DNA of 38,021 nt from Campylobacteraceae bacterium (GTDB taxonomy: Bacteria; Campylobacterota; Campylobacteria; Campylobacterales; Sulfurovaceae). Under the pieces are notes generated by a model that worked only from the letters and a program-made list of their open reading frames with translations, was not told the DNA's origin and ran no database searches. The translations under genes were made by a program, and so were the position numbers. Where the stretch lies: NCBI GenBank assembly GCA_027035765.1, contig JALVUD010000015.1, positions 1-38,021 of the forward strand, written 5' to 3'. Shown here piece after piece: positions 22,025 to 31,424 of this stretch (positions within the stretch are counted from its first letter, which is position 1; every line of letters starts with the position of its first letter).

Positions 22025-23362
22025 TTAGAAACCTCCCGCTCCTCCGGCTCCTCCGCCGCCCATACCGCCATCGCAATCACCTCCCATTCCGCCGGCGCCA
22101 TGGTCACCGCCGAAACCGCCCATGTCACCACCGAAACCGCCCATACCGCTATGACCACCGTGACCGTTTCCTTTTGATCCGCCAAAGTTTCCGTTGAGAG
22201 CATCCATGGCATTCATATGGTGGTAAGAGCCGTGATGCCCGCTACCCAGGACGCCAAGAGCCGACTGGGGATGGGAATGGGCTTGTTCAGTACTTTTCCG
22301 GGCACTGTGTGTCGCCCGATGCCGAGCACTTTGTGCACTCTTTTTTGCTTTGTGCTGGGCAGCCTTGGCCGCTTTTTGTGCCTTGTGTGCTTGGCCCCGG
22401 GTGCTTTTCTTCCCTTGCTTTGCCAGGTTTTTGGCCTCTTTTCCTGCCGCAGCACTCTTGGCTTTGGCTGCTTCGCGGATAGAAGAGATCGTCTTTTGCT
22501 GCTCTTCTTTGCTCATGGTGGCAATCCGGGACTTGATCTCATTCATAACTTTGTAGGTCTCTTGGGTCGTTGCTTTTTTATACTGATCAATCAATCCGTC
22601 AATGTCCTGATCTTTGGTAGCGGATTTCTGTATGCCGGCGCCTTTTTTGTCGGAAGTTTTGGTCTCTGTTTTTTTGTCAGACTGCTGTCGGTCAGAGCCA
22701 TTCGCAGCACCCTTGTCTCCGGATTGGGAGCCGGAAGCGGAACCCTTATCCGATGATTGCCCCTGAGAGGCGGAGGAGTGCTCACCGTTGTGGGTTCCCG
22801 TCATTCCCGAAACGGTTTTCTGCATATCGCTTTGGGCATCAGTGACGGCAGTTCCGGCTTTTTCCGTGCCGGCTCTAGCAGCCTGCGTCGCCTTGTCCAG
22901 CCCCTCTTCCGCCTTCTCTTTGGTTGACTTGACTGCCTCTTCGGCCCGGTTCAGTCCCTGCCCCATAGCCCTTTTGCCTGCTTCTTGAGCCTGCTCGGCA
23001 GTCGCTTTTCCTTTCTCCATCCCTCCCATAAAATTTTCTTCAGTGACATCGGTTGCCGCCTCCGAATTTCCTGATTCGCTTTTTTGACTGCCTTTATCAC
23101 TCTCCTGGGAATCTTTCCCTCCTTTTGAAGTTGTTTCAGACGAAGTCCCCTGTTCAGAAGAGTCCTGCTGGGCATTTCCGTTTTGGGAAGAAGTCTCCGT
23201 AGAAGCCTTGTTACCCGTTGCCTGATCCCCGGTTCCCTGCTGTCGGGAATCCTGTTGGGTGGGCTGAGTACCCTCTGTCTGACCTTCGGCTGCCAGAGCC
23301 ATACCGCCGATCAGACCTGCACTCAGGACCGAAACGGCGATGAATCGCTTGAAATTCATCAT
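22025..23362 (-). CDS. Secreted low-complexity protein with LEA-like, histone-like and Gly-rich regions
   Basis: 445 residues, not recognised as a known family. Signal peptide (1-25). Then: Gln/Ser/Thr-rich (26-100); an amphipathic Ala/Lys/Glu stretch like LEA proteins (about 105-185); Ser/Gly/Lys/Asp-rich (185-245); a short domain DIDGLIDQYKKATTQ followed by EIKSRIATMSKEEQQ (about 250-300); an Ala/Lys/His-rich histone-H1-like part (300-370); and a Gly-rich tail with GGFGGDMGG repeats and one Cys. AAGGAGAT precedes two Met codons; the second (23359) is better placed. The gene lies after the two-component cluster and shares its DLID motif with the protein at 23492-24088. Confidence 0.7.
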   Translation of the reverse strand: MMNFKRFIAVSVLSAGLIGGMALAAEGQTEGTQPTQQDSRQQGTGDQATGNKASTETSSQNGNAQQDSSEQGTSSETTSKGGKDSQESDKGSQKSESGNSEAATDVTEENFMGGMEKGKATAEQAQEAGKRAMGQGLNRAEEAVKSTKEKAEEGLDKATQAARAGTEKAGTAVTDAQSDMQKTVSGMTGTHNGEHSSASQGQSSDKGSASGSQSGDKGAANGSDRQQSDKKTETKTSDKKGAGIQKSATKDQDIDGLIDQYKKATTQETYKVMNEIKSRIATMSKEEQQKTISSIREAAKAKSAAAGKEAKNLAKQGKKSTRGQAHKAQKAAKAAQHKAKKSAQSARHRATHSARKSTEQAHSHPQSALGVLGSGHHGSYHHMNAMDALNGNFGGSKGNGHGGHSGMGGFGGDMGGFGGDHGAGGMGGDCDGGMGGGGAGGAGGF

Positions 23363-23491
23363 ATCTCCTTCTCATATAATTAAGTTGTATTGCAATTATA
23401 ATTTTTGTGTATTACTGAAAAGTTACTTTTTGTACCATTCTATGGGATATACCCGGTACAGAACTTCTTTGTCAGAAAAGGAGAAGCGCCC

Positions 23492-24088
23492 TTATTCGAC
23501 TTTACCCTTGAGAACCTCTTCCGCTTTGGGCTTTTTTGCCGGATGTCGGCGTTTCACGGTAGCTTTGCGGAAAAATTCCTGAAGAGACCGTTTCATTCGT
23601 TTAAAGGTGCACTCGAGGCTATGACAGCTTCTAGAAGAATACCTATGGGTTCTATCTTTTTTCACCGGATTTTTCTTGATCTTTTTGGAGGATTTTTTGC
23701 TGCGACCGGCATAACGACGCTCTTCCGCCTCAAGTTTTTTGAGTCTTATCATCTCCGCGATGGTTGTCTTTTGCCGACCGGTGACCTCATCCACGATTCG
23801 GGACCGGATACGCGCTTTCAGGCGAGCCTTCTCCCCTGCCGGGGCTTGTCGATAGGCATCGATCAGCGTATCGAGATCTGCCGGCTTTTCAATGCTCAGC
23901 CCCATGGAATCGGTTGCGGTTTTCCCGACAGGAGAAGCGTGACCGGGAATCTCTCCCCTCGCTTCCGTCAGCCAGAACATCAGCAAAGCACTCACAAGCA
24001 GCACAGCAACAGATCCCTTTCCGATGATCCTTCCAAAGGATCGGAAAGTTGCGGTGTCAATCACGAATCCAAACAATCCTCTCATCAT
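23492..24088 (-). CDS. Hypothetical basic protein with DLDxLIDxY motif
   Basis: 198 residues, not recognised. One hydrophobic helix (about 26-43) ends in EARGEIPG and may be a signal peptide or anchor. Residues 70-105 (DLDTLIDAYRQAPAGE, then KARIRSRIVDEVTG) resemble the DIDGLIDQY...EIKSRI segment of the neighbouring Ser/Gln-rich protein. The C-terminal 80 residues are strongly basic (KKSSKKIKKNPVKK; KRRHPAKKPK). The ATG overlaps the stop of the upstream kinase by four bases, so it belongs to the two-component operon. It may be an accessory or target of that system. Confidence 0.65.
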   Translation of the reverse strand: MMRGLFGFVIDTATFRSFGRIIGKGSVAVLLVSALLMFWLTEARGEIPGHASPVGKTATDSMGLSIEKPADLDTLIDAYRQAPAGEKARLKARIRSRIVDEVTGRQKTTIAEMIRLKKLEAEERRYAGRSKKSSKKIKKNPVKKDRTHRYSSRSCHSLECTFKRMKRSLQEFFRKATVKRRHPAKKPKAEEVLKGKVE

Positions 24089-25176
24089 GTTTTTTTCGCT
24101 GCAATCGGCAAATCTTTCAGATCCAGGACCACTGTTGTCCCCTCATTGACCCGGCTATTCAGAGTCACTCCGATCCCCAGTTCCTTCGCCAGTTTCCTGA
24201 CGATATGCAGTCCCAGCCCCAGCCCCCGCTCCCCCTCTTTGTAGTAACGATCGAAAGCACGTTCCGGATGACGCATCCCCACCCCGGTATCTTCGATTTT
24301 CAGTTCTTTGCCTCTCAGCGAGATGCGGACCTCTCCTCCGGGAACATTATATTTCCCCGCATTGCTCAGCAGGTTTTCGACAATCCGCAAGAAGGCCTCT
24401 TTGTTGCACTCCAGCTTCAGATCATTGGGGAAATCTATGACGAAGTTCACCTGCGGGTAGAGTTCCCTGAAATACTCCAGCCGCTCCCGAAGGAGCTCCC
24501 GAAGGGAGAAGGGCTCTTTCTGCCCCTCCTGACGGCTCAGAAAAGCCCGGAGATTGGATTGAAAGGCATGAATGGTTTCCAGGGCACTGAACATGCGCCG
24601 GAGACAACGTTCCTCCCCGTGCCGCTTTTTCAGTATGTTGAGGTTGATCCGCAGAGAACTCAGAGGGGTATTGAGGTCGTGGAGAATATCCCGGACAAAC
24701 TCTTCGTTGAGCTGCAGGGCCTTTTTGAAGGGATAAAGCGTATAGATCGCCAGCAGAAACGAAACAGAGGCGATCAGGATCAGATAGAGCGCCCAGCCTG
24801 AAAAACTCTCCTGCCGGATCCGATCCAGCATCGCATCGTACCGGCTGGTGGGAAGAGAGAGCTGCAAGAGATATTTTTTGCTGCCGGGGATCTCGAAGTA
24901 GCTGTAGACACTCTCATTCCCTTTGTAGAGGTGCACAAGATCTTTGACACGTTTTTTCAGCTCGAAATCCACATCGAACTTTTTTCCGATAGGATGGAAA
25001 CTGTAGATACGCATTTCATTGAGGATTCGCTCCTCCAGCTGACGCTGACGATCCCGATAGTTGAGCGTCGCCACCAGGACATAGAGTGCCGTCATCAGAA
25101 GGAAAAAGAGAAAAAAACTCTTGAGTAGAGATTCAAGCTCATACTTTTTCAAGCAGATACCCCTGTCCCCGGACAT
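24085..25176 (-). CDS. Sensor histidine kinase (second pair)
   Basis: 363 residues. Two transmembrane helices (about 15-36, 127-148) flank a periplasmic domain of about 90 residues. His166 lies in DILHDLNTP; the N-box (VENLLSNAGKYN), EDTGVGM and GLGLGLHIV complete the kinase. The start is uncertain: ATG 25176 overlaps the response regulator by 38 bases without a clear ribosome site; a TTG at 25149 (then KKYELES) is an alternative. The stop overlaps the next gene by four bases. The stimulus is unknown. Confidence 0.85.
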   Translation of the reverse strand: MSGDRGICLKKYELESLLKSFFLFFLLMTALYVLVATLNYRDRQRQLEERILNEMRIYSFHPIGKKFDVDFELKKRVKDLVHLYKGNESVYSYFEIPGSKKYLLQLSLPTSRYDAMLDRIRQESFSGWALYLILIASVSFLLAIYTLYPFKKALQLNEEFVRDILHDLNTPLSSLRINLNILKKRHGEERCLRRMFSALETIHAFQSNLRAFLSRQEGQKEPFSLRELLRERLEYFRELYPQVNFVIDFPNDLKLECNKEAFLRIVENLLSNAGKYNVPGGEVRISLRGKELKIEDTGVGMRHPERAFDRYYKEGERGLGLGLHIVRKLAKELGIGVTLNSRVNEGTTVVLDLKDLPIAAKKT

Positions 25177-25786
25177 TGGAAATGGTAATCCCCAGCCGCT
25201 TTTTGAGTTTGGCCATCGTCACCCGCAGAGCATTGAGATTGGAGCGCTCCAGCAGATCCAGCAGCTCCGGGGTAGGCACCAGCTGCCCCTCTCGTTCCAG
25301 AAGCGTCTGAAAGATCCGTCCCTGGACCTCCCCCAGGTAAAAGCTCTCTCCACCCTCCATCTGGACCTTGCCGCTCTCCGGTTCGAAACGCAGATTTCCA
25401 TAACGCAATATCCGGGTCGACGACTCGACATTCTGTTGGAAATGGCGGCGGATCCGCAGGAGAAGTTCCTCAGGATCGAAGGGCTTTTTGAGATAATCGA
25501 TCGCCCCCAGATCAAAGCCCTGGGTAATGGTCCGGATATCCGTCAAAGCGGAGATGTAGATGGCCGGTGTCCGATCCTCCGCCTCATAGAGCTCTTTCAA
25601 TACCTCCAGGCCATTGATGTCGGGAACGTTGATATCCAGAATATAGAGATCATAGCTTGTGTCGAAGGTCCGGTCAAAGACCTCCTCTCCACGGGTCACC
25701 CGCTCCACGTCAAACCCTTCCATCTCCAGAAACTCCTGGAGGCTCTCACCCAATACCGTATCATCTTCCAGCAGCAGAATTTTCAT
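25139..25786 (-). CDS. OmpR-family response regulator (second pair)
   Basis: 215 residues. Receiver with LEDD (6-9), phospho-acceptor Asp51 (YILDINVPDING) and LKKPFD. The winged helix near the C-terminus ends SNVRGQGYLLEKV; it is shorter at the recognition helix than PhoB (ALRVTMAKLKKRLG). It starts 36 bases after the stop of the previous kinase, so the two pairs form one cluster. It overlaps its own kinase. Confidence 0.87.
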   Translation of the reverse strand: MKILLLEDDTVLGESLQEFLEMEGFDVERVTRGEEVFDRTFDTSYDLYILDINVPDINGLEVLKELYEAEDRTPAIYISALTDIRTITQGFDLGAIDYLKKPFDPEELLLRIRRHFQQNVESSTRILRYGNLRFEPESGKVQMEGGESFYLGEVQGRIFQTLLEREGQLVPTPELLDLLERSNLNALRVTMAKLKKRLGITISNVRGQGYLLEKV

Positions 25787-25821
25787 GGTGTAGATTATAT
25801 TACCTCAAAATATACAAAGAA

Positions 25822-26673
25822 TTACCCGTTGATTTTTCCGCTGAAATCGAGACTTACCTCGGTCCCTTCTCCTGGAACCGATCGGAGACGCAGCCCTATC
25901 CCTTCATCGTCACAATACCGCTTCACCAGTGCCAGCCCGATCCCTTCACCTCTCACATTCCGGTCACTCTGATAATAGCGCTCATAGATCCTGAGGATCT
26001 CGTTTTCATCCATGCCGATCCCTCGGTCACGGATCAAGAGTTCTCCCCCCTCCAGCTGAATCTCAATCGGATCCATTTTGTCAGAGTATTTCACGGCATT
26101 TTCCAGCAGATTGTCCAACGTCTGTTCCAATCCGATCCGGTCGGCGGTGATGAAAGTCGGTTCCAGGTTCGTCTCGATGGGATTGCGCCCCATCTCTCTG
26201 AAAAAGCCTGCCCGCTCCTCCACCACTTCCGACAAATCGAAACGCTCCCGCTCCACCGGTGCGATCTGCCGTTTGATATTGTAGGAGAGTTCCCGATAGA
26301 GCCGTGCCAGACGCTTCGAAGCCGCTTCGATTCTTCTGATCCGCTTTGTCAGCCGTTCATCGTCGCTCTTTTTGAGGATCATACTCGTATTGGCTTCGAT
26401 GGTGGAGAGAGGCAGATTGATCTCATGGAGCACCTCACGCACCAGATGCTCCAGCTCCTCCTCCTGGCGACGACGCCCCTCAAGCAATCCGGAAAGAAAA
26501 ATATAGCCTACGATCATCACGCCGGGGAAGAGAATCGCCAAGGCGGTCAGATAGTTGCTCCGGTCAAAGCCCTCCTGCGCGAGAAAAAGAAAGTGGATAC
26601 CAAAAAAGGCGACGATGATTGTGCCGAAAATCACCAGGGATCCGGTCAGTTCTTTTTTCATTCCGTCTCTCAT
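25822..26673 (-). CDS. Sensor histidine kinase, short form (first pair)
   Basis: 283 residues, short for a sensor kinase. Two close transmembrane helices (11-31, 41-62) leave only about ten residues in the periplasm, so it likely senses within the membrane or through a partner. His83 is in EVLHEINLPLS; LDNLLENAVKYSD, DRGIGM and GEGIGLAL follow. The ATG overlaps the response regulator stop by four bases. No HAMP domain is seen. Confidence 0.85.
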   Translation of the reverse strand: MRDGMKKELTGSLVIFGTIIVAFFGIHFLFLAQEGFDRSNYLTALAILFPGVMIVGYIFLSGLLEGRRRQEEELEHLVREVLHEINLPLSTIEANTSMILKKSDDERLTKRIRRIEAASKRLARLYRELSYNIKRQIAPVERERFDLSEVVEERAGFFREMGRNPIETNLEPTFITADRIGLEQTLDNLLENAVKYSDKMDPIEIQLEGGELLIRDRGIGMDENEILRIYERYYQSDRNVRGEGIGLALVKRYCDDEGIGLRLRSVPGEGTEVSLDFSGKING

Positions 26674-27350
26674 CCGATTTGGGAGGGGTCAAAGCGATAT
26701 CCCACCCCCCGAACATTTTGAATCGCCCGGGGGAAAAGCTTTTTGAGCCGGGCGATGTAGACCCGTATCGCCCCTTCGCTGGCCTCTTCGTCATGACGCC
26801 AGAGACGCGCTTTGATCTCCTCCTGACTCACCGTTTCGCCTGAACGTTCCAGAAAAAGTTCCAAAAGGTCATAAACCTTCCGTCCCACACGAAGCGGTTT
26901 CCCCTCCATCAGCAGATCCCGGGAACGGGGATCCATGGTATAAGCCCCCAGGCTCTTCGGCCCCTCCCCCCGATGCCTCCGCCGCAGTGCAGCCGCCAGT
27001 CGGGCTGTGAGTTCCTCCAGATCCACCGGCTTGCGCAGGTAATCATCGGCCCCGATCTCGAATCCCTCCAACAGCGAAGCTTTATCTTCCCGGGAAGTGA
27101 GGAAAATCACCGGTGTCTCATCTCCGCTCTGACGCAGCTGACGAAAGGTCTCCAGGCCATTTTGGAACGGGAGGTTGATATCAAAAAGATAGAGATCGAA
27201 ACGGCGGGCATAACAGGCCTCGAAGGCCGTATGGGGATCATAGCAGGCTTCCACCTCAAACCCCTCCTCCTCCAGCCAGTCGCAGAGGGTCTCGCTGTAG
27301 AGACGGTCATCCTCGAGTAACAGGATTTTGGGAATGTTCGTCTGCGGCAT
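26670..27350 (-). CDS. OmpR-family response regulator (first pair)
   Basis: 226 residues. Receiver with LEDD (12-15), phospho-acceptor Asp57 (YLFDINLPFQNG), and LRKPVD. The effector domain carries EGAIRVYIARLKKLFP and GVGYRFDP, the usual winged-helix end. First gene of a leftward cluster RR-kinase-RR-kinase-basic protein with four-base overlaps or short gaps throughout. A heptad-repeat copy lies just upstream of it. Confidence 0.87.
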   Translation of the reverse strand: MPQTNIPKILLLEDDRLYSETLCDWLEEEGFEVEACYDPHTAFEACYARRFDLYLFDINLPFQNGLETFRQLRQSGDETPVIFLTSREDKASLLEGFEIGADDYLRKPVDLEELTARLAAALRRRHRGEGPKSLGAYTMDPRSRDLLMEGKPLRVGRKVYDLLELFLERSGETVSQEEIKARLWRHDEEASEGAIRVYIARLKKLFPRAIQNVRGVGYRFDPSQIG

Positions 27351-27374
27351 GGAACTATTTCAATATCGAAAAAA

Positions 27375-27427
27375 GCGTTGCCATGCAACGCCAACCGCCA
27401 TTCTCCATCCTCAATCCTCCATCTTCC
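27375..27427. repeat. Hairpin plus heptad repeat, copy 2
   Basis: GCGTTGC-CAT-GCAACGC (27375-27391), then CAACCGCC and four 7-bp units ATTCTCC, ATCCTCA, ATCCTCC, ATCTTCC (27400-27427). It has the same order and orientation as copies at 11.3 and 31.4 kb. It separates the fabG stop from the response regulator start. Confidence 0.7.
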
Positions 27428-27428
27428 A

Positions 27429-28172
27429 TCACATCAACATTCCGCCGTTGACCTTCAGCGTTTCCCCGGTAATGTAGGAGGCATGGTCACTGAGCAGAAA
27501 GGCAATCGCCTCGGCCACCTCTTTGGGCTCCCCGAAACGTCCCAGGGGAATCTTGGCGATAAAGCCCTCTTTGATCTCGGGCTTGAGCACCTCGGTCATC
27601 TCCGTTGCGATGAAACCGGGGGTGACAACATTGTAGCGGATCCCCCGTGGGGCCGCCTCCTGGGCGAAACTCTTGGTCATAGCGATCATCCCCCCTTTGC
27701 TGGCGGCATAGTTGGTCTGGCCGGCGTTGCCGGTTTCACCGACAATACTGGCGACATTCACTACCGACCCGAAACGCTTCTTGCCCATCACCTTGAGTGC
27801 CTCCCGGCAGCCGACGAAGGCCGATTTGAGGTTGGCCTCGATCACCGCCATGAACTCCTCGGTCTTCATCCGCATCGCCAGTTTGTCCTTGGTGATCCCG
27901 GCATTGTTGACCAGATAGCTCAACTCCCCGTCACTCTCCACAATCTGCTTGATCGCCTCGACGAAGGCTGCCTCATCGCTGACATCAAAGCCAATGGTCT
28001 CGGCCGCGCCTCCCGCAGCCAGGATCTCCCCTTTGACCGCCTCAGCCTCAACCTGGCCGCTGCGATAGTTGATCCATACCATCAGACCGTACCCCGCCAG
28101 GGTTTTGGCGATCTGCGCTCCGATCCCACGGCTTGCACCCGTAACCAGAACATTCTTTCCGCTAAACTGCAT
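27429..28172 (-). CDS. fabG: 3-oxoacyl-ACP reductase FabG
   Basis: 247 residues, standard length. Short-chain dehydrogenase fold: NADPH-binding TGASRGIG (11-18), NNAG (89-92), the catalytic tetrad Asn114, Ser142, Tyr155 and Lys159 (YAASKGG), and PGFIATEMT. It reduces 3-oxoacyl-ACP in each round of fatty-acid elongation in the cytoplasm. Close relatives such as PhaB act on acetoacetyl-CoA, but no pha genes are seen. AAAGGAG precedes the ATG. Confidence 0.92.
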   Translation of the reverse strand: MQFSGKNVLVTGASRGIGAQIAKTLAGYGLMVWINYRSGQVEAEAVKGEILAAGGAAETIGFDVSDEAAFVEAIKQIVESDGELSYLVNNAGITKDKLAMRMKTEEFMAVIEANLKSAFVGCREALKVMGKKRFGSVVNVASIVGETGNAGQTNYAASKGGMIAMTKSFAQEAAPRGIRYNVVTPGFIATEMTEVLKPEIKEGFIAKIPLGRFGEPKEVAEAIAFLLSDHASYITGETLKVNGGMLM

Positions 28173-28199
28173 CGATACTCCTTTAATTTTTATTGATCC

Positions 28200-28399
28200 C
28201 TACAGACAAAGGTCCAGGGAGGTTTCACTCGATGGCGACAAAGGAGCGCTCAACCCGTGAAACGGGCGCTCCTTCGCGGCTTCGCTACGCTCCGACCGCT
28301 ACGGTTCCGAAGCGGTGAAGGACAAGCAGTTGTCCTTCACTGACACTTCTCATGTTCGCGACTGCCAGAGCTATCGCGTGAAACCGGTTTTCCTTGTAG
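28200..28399. repeat. Foldback element C with terminal inverted repeats and hairpins
   Basis: Ends with CTACA at 28200 and TGTAG at 28399, with inner arms GGTTTCACTCGATGGC (28221-28236) against GCTATCGCGTGAAACC (28370-28385). Internal hairpins: AAGGAGCGC with GCGCTCCTT, inner CCCGT-GAA-ACGGG (28241-28274), and a perfect 11-bp stem GTGAAGGACAA-GCAG-TTGTCCTTCAC (28315-28340). It fills the gap between fabG and gpmI and has no gene. Confidence 0.6.
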
Positions 28400-28409
28400 A
28401 AAAATCCTT

Positions 28410-29906
28410 TCAGTTCTCGATCAAGGATTCATCCATCTCCTCCGGTTTTTCGAGCCCCATCAGTTCCAGCACCGTCGGGGCGATGTTGTTGAGCCCGCCG
28501 TGGGCTTTGAGCTTCGTCACCCCCGGCGCTTTGACGAAGGCCCAGACATCCCCCACCGTATGGTTGGTAAGCATATTCCCCTCGCTGTCGCGCATCTCTT
28601 CGCAGTTGCCGTGGTCGGACGTCAGGACGATATTGTAACCCCGTTCCTCGGACTTCTCCAGAATTTTCCCCAGTTCGGCATCCACCGCCTCCACCGCTTT
28701 GACCGCCGCATCGAAATTGCCGGTGTGGCCTACCATATCCCCGTTGGCAAAGTTGACCACGATGAAATCATACGCCTCATCCATCGCCTTACGGACCGCT
28801 TCACCTACCTCGGGAGCGCTCATCTCCGGCTTCAGATCGTAGGTCTTGACCTGGGGGCTGGGGATCAGCACCCGGCTCTCTCCCTCCACCGGTTCCTCCA
28901 CCCCGCCGTTGAAGAAGAAGGTGACATGGGCATACTTCTCCGTTTCGGCGGTATGCAGCTGCCGCAGCCCCGCCCGGCTGATCACCTCCGCCAGGGTGTT
29001 TTTGGGCGGCTCTTTGGGAAAGAGCACCGGATAGGAGAAAGAAGCATCGTACTGGGTCATGGTGGCAATATGGAGTTTCAGAGGCTTACGGGGAAATTTG
29101 TCGAATGCGGGATCCCCCAATGCCGTGGTGATCTCCCGCATCCGGTCGGAACGGAAGTTCGCCATGATTACCCCGTCACTGTCTCGCATCCCCTCGTATC
29201 CTTCAAAGGCCGTGGGAATGATGAATTCATCGGTCACCCCCTCCTCGTAGCTCTTGAGCACATACTCCAGCGGGGAATAGGCGGTCCGGGGCTCCGCTTC
29301 GGCGATAGCCCGGTAGCCCTTTTCCACCCGTTCCCAACGGTTGTCCCGATCCATCGTATAGAAACGTCCGCCGAGGCTGGCGATCCGGATATCCTCATCC
29401 AGGATCTTTTCTACCTCCCTGAGATACTCCGGAGCCGAGGTGGGCGAGACATCCCGGCCATCGGTAATCAGATGGAGCCAGACCTTTTTGCCTTTGGCTT
29501 TGAGAATCTTGGCCAGGCCCAGAATATGCTCCAGATGGGAATGGACTCCTCCGTCACTCATCAGTCCCACGATGTGCATATCTTCGCTGGCTTCCACCGT
29601 CTCATTCAAGGCCGGATTCTCTGCCAAAGAGCCGTCCTCCAACGCCAGAGATATCTTGACCAGATCCTGATAAAGGACCCGGCCGCTGCCGATAGTCATG
29701 TGGCCCACTTCCGAATTGCCCATCTGTCCTTCGGGCAGTCCTACACTCAACCCGTAGGTGGAGATCAGCGTATGGGACACCGCCTCGAAGAGCCGGTCAT
29801 ACGTCGGTGTCTCGGCCGCTTCGAAGGCATTGGCAGTGCTCTCGGGCTTGTAGCCGATCCCGTCGGTAATGATCAACAGTGTTTTCCGTCCCTGCGTCTT
29901 TTGCAC
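28410..29906 (-). CDS. gpmI: 2,3-bisphosphoglycerate-independent phosphoglycerate mutase
   Basis: 498 residues, near the family norm. Metal ligands and catalytic Ser are visible: TDGIGY (Asp15), QMGNSEVGH (Ser65), DGRDVSP, the pair [12 protein letters not shown], and [11 protein letters not shown]. It interconverts 3- and 2-phosphoglycerate using two Mn ions, without bisphosphoglycerate. The start is GTG at 29906, with GGAG seven bases upstream. It is divergent from mraY, with 76 bases between. Confidence 0.95.
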   Translation of the reverse strand: MQKTQGRKTLLIITDGIGYKPESTANAFEAAETPTYDRLFEAVSHTLISTYGLSVGLPEGQMGNSEVGHMTIGSGRVLYQDLVKISLALEDGSLAENPALNETVEASEDMHIVGLMSDGGVHSHLEHILGLAKILKAKGKKVWLHLITDGRDVSPTSAPEYLREVEKILDEDIRIASLGGRFYTMDRDNRWERVEKGYRAIAEAEPRTAYSPLEYVLKSYEEGVTDEFIIPTAFEGYEGMRDSDGVIMANFRSDRMREITTALGDPAFDKFPRKPLKLHIATMTQYDASFSYPVLFPKEPPKNTLAEVISRAGLRQLHTAETEKYAHVTFFFNGGVEEPVEGESRVLIPSPQVKTYDLKPEMSAPEVGEAVRKAMDEAYDFIVVNFANGDMVGHTGNFDAAVKAVEAVDAELGKILEKSEERGYNIVLTSDHGNCEEMRDSEGNMLTNHTVGDVWAFVKAPGVTKLKAHGGLNNIAPTVLELMGLEKPEEMDESLIEN

Positions 29907-29982
29907 TCAATTTCTCCGATCAAGAATTTATATTATTGTAGTAAAATATCACTTCTTAACCGATAAATCAAGAAAGAGTGCC

Positions 29983-31044
29983 ATGATCTATTACCTGCAT
30001 CAATTTATGGGAGTCCACCTCTTTTATTACATCTCGGTACGGGCGGGCATCGCCTTTTTCATCTCCTTTTGCCTGACACTCTTTCTTCTTCCCCGTTATA
30101 TCGCCTGGGCCCGAGCCCGCAAGGCCAATCAGCCTATCAACAAATATGTTCCGGCCCATGAAGAGAAGCAGCACACCCCCACCATGGGAGGCGCCATCTT
30201 CGTCGGGGCGACGGTGATCGCCACCCTGCTGACCGCCCGACTTGACAACTGGTATGTCATCGGTGGGCTCCTGACCCTGGTGGGTTTCGCCGGTGTCGGG
30301 CTCAAAGACGATCTGGGAAAGGTCCTCAGCGGCGACAATCTCCAGGGGCTCACGGCGCGGGGGAAAATGGCACTCCTCATACTGGTCTCCTTTCTGGTGG
30401 GGTCATTGCTGCTTTTCGGGGCCCATTTCCCCAGTACTTTCTACGTCCCTTTCGTCAAAACGCCCCTCTTTGATATGGGCTATTTCGCTATCATCTTCTG
30501 GGTCCTCGTCATGATCGCCACCTCCAACGCCGTCAACCTCACCGACGGGCTCGACGGCCTGGCCACCGTTCCCACCGTCATCGGACTGGGGACGCTGGGG
30601 GTCATCGTCTATCTCACCGGTCACGCCATCTTCTCCAAATATCTGCTGCTCCCCTATATCCCCGGTGTCGGAGAGGTCACCATCGTCGCCGCTGCCCTGG
30701 CCGGGGGACTGTTGGGCTTCCTCTGGTACAACTGCTATCCCGCCGAGATCTTCATGGGGGATACCGGCTCTCTCTCCATCGGCGCCTTCCTCGCCTATAT
30801 GGCGATCCTGGGCAAGAGCGAGGTCCTTCTGATCCTCATCGGCATCGTTTTCGTCATCGAAACCGTCTCGGTCATCCTCCAGGTAGGCAGCTGGAAGATC
30901 CGCCGCAAACGGGTCTTTCTCATGGCCCCCATCCACCACCATTTCGAGATGAAAAAGTGGGCAGAGAACAAGATCATCGTCCGCTTCTGGATGATCGCCT
31001 TCCTGGCCAACCTCCTGGCGCTCATTACGCTGAAGATACGATGA
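29983..31044 (+). CDS. mraY: Phospho-N-acetylmuramoyl-pentapeptide-transferase MraY
   Basis: 353 residues from Met 29983, with AAGAAAGAG upstream; a longer frame to 29869 would overlap gpmI. About ten transmembrane helices. Catalytic motifs: [29 protein letters not shown] and APIHHHFE. It makes lipid I from UDP-MurNAc-pentapeptide and undecaprenyl phosphate at the inner membrane. A likely -10 (TAAAAT) lies about 40 bases upstream. In many relatives murD follows directly; here 403 bp of repeats separates them. Confidence 0.96.
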   Translation: MIYYLHQFMGVHLFYYISVRAGIAFFISFCLTLFLLPRYIAWARARKANQPINKYVPAHEEKQHTPTMGGAIFVGATVIATLLTARLDNWYVIGGLLTLVGFAGVGLKDDLGKVLSGDNLQGLTARGKMALLILVSFLVGSLLLFGAHFPSTFYVPFVKTPLFDMGYFAIIFWVLVMIATSNAVNLTDGLDGLATVPTVIGLGTLGVIVYLTGHAIFSKYLLLPYIPGVGEVTIVAAALAGGLLGFLWYNCYPAEIFMGDTGSLSIGAFLAYMAILGKSEVLLILIGIVFVIETVSVILQVGSWKIRRKRVFLMAPIHHHFEMKKWAENKIIVRFWMIAFLANLLALITLKIR

Positions 31045-31060
31045 GTACGATTATTGTTTA

Positions 31061-31360
31061 TTGGTCATTGGTCATTGGGGGCGCTTTTCGTCGTTTGTCG
31101 TTTGTCGTTTGTCGTTTGAAATCGGTTAGAAGTCGGCAGTCGGCAGTCGGCAGCAAGGTAGTCGCAAGTCACAAGTCGCAAGTCGCGAGAAGTGTCGCCT
31201 TCGGCAACGTTATTAGTCATTGGCCATTGGGTAGCACCTTTGACGCTTTGCGTCGTTTGAACAGAGGTCAGAAGGTGGGATCGCGCTTCGCGCTGGTGAG
31301 AAGGTGGGAAGGTATTGCAAACCCTATACCCACCTTCTTACCTTCTCACCTTCTCACCTT
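31061..31360. repeat. Island of several heptad tandem repeats between mraY and murD
   Basis: Different 7-bp units stand in tandem: TTGGTCA twice (31061-31074), GTCGTTT four times (31090-31117), AGTCGGC three times (31131-31151), AGTCGCA-type four times (31160-31187). Short hairpins with three-base loops lie between (GACGC-TTT-GCGTC near 31240; GCGC-TTC-GCGC near 31285). The last array (CACCTTCT type, about 31331-31360) has an 8-bp period. No gene or promoter is convincing in the 403-bp gap. Confidence 0.7.
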
Positions 31361-31371
31361 TTTTGACAAAA

Positions 31372-31424
31372 GCGTTGCCAAGCAACGCATACCGAAATTC
31401 TCCATTCTCCATTCTCAATTCTCA
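31372..31424. repeat. Hairpin plus heptad repeat, copy 3
   Basis: GCGTTGC-CAA-GCAACGC (31372-31388), then ATACCGAA and ATTCTCC twice and ATTCTCA twice (31397-31424). This is the most regular copy of the family and lies 24 bases before the murD start. Confidence 0.7.
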
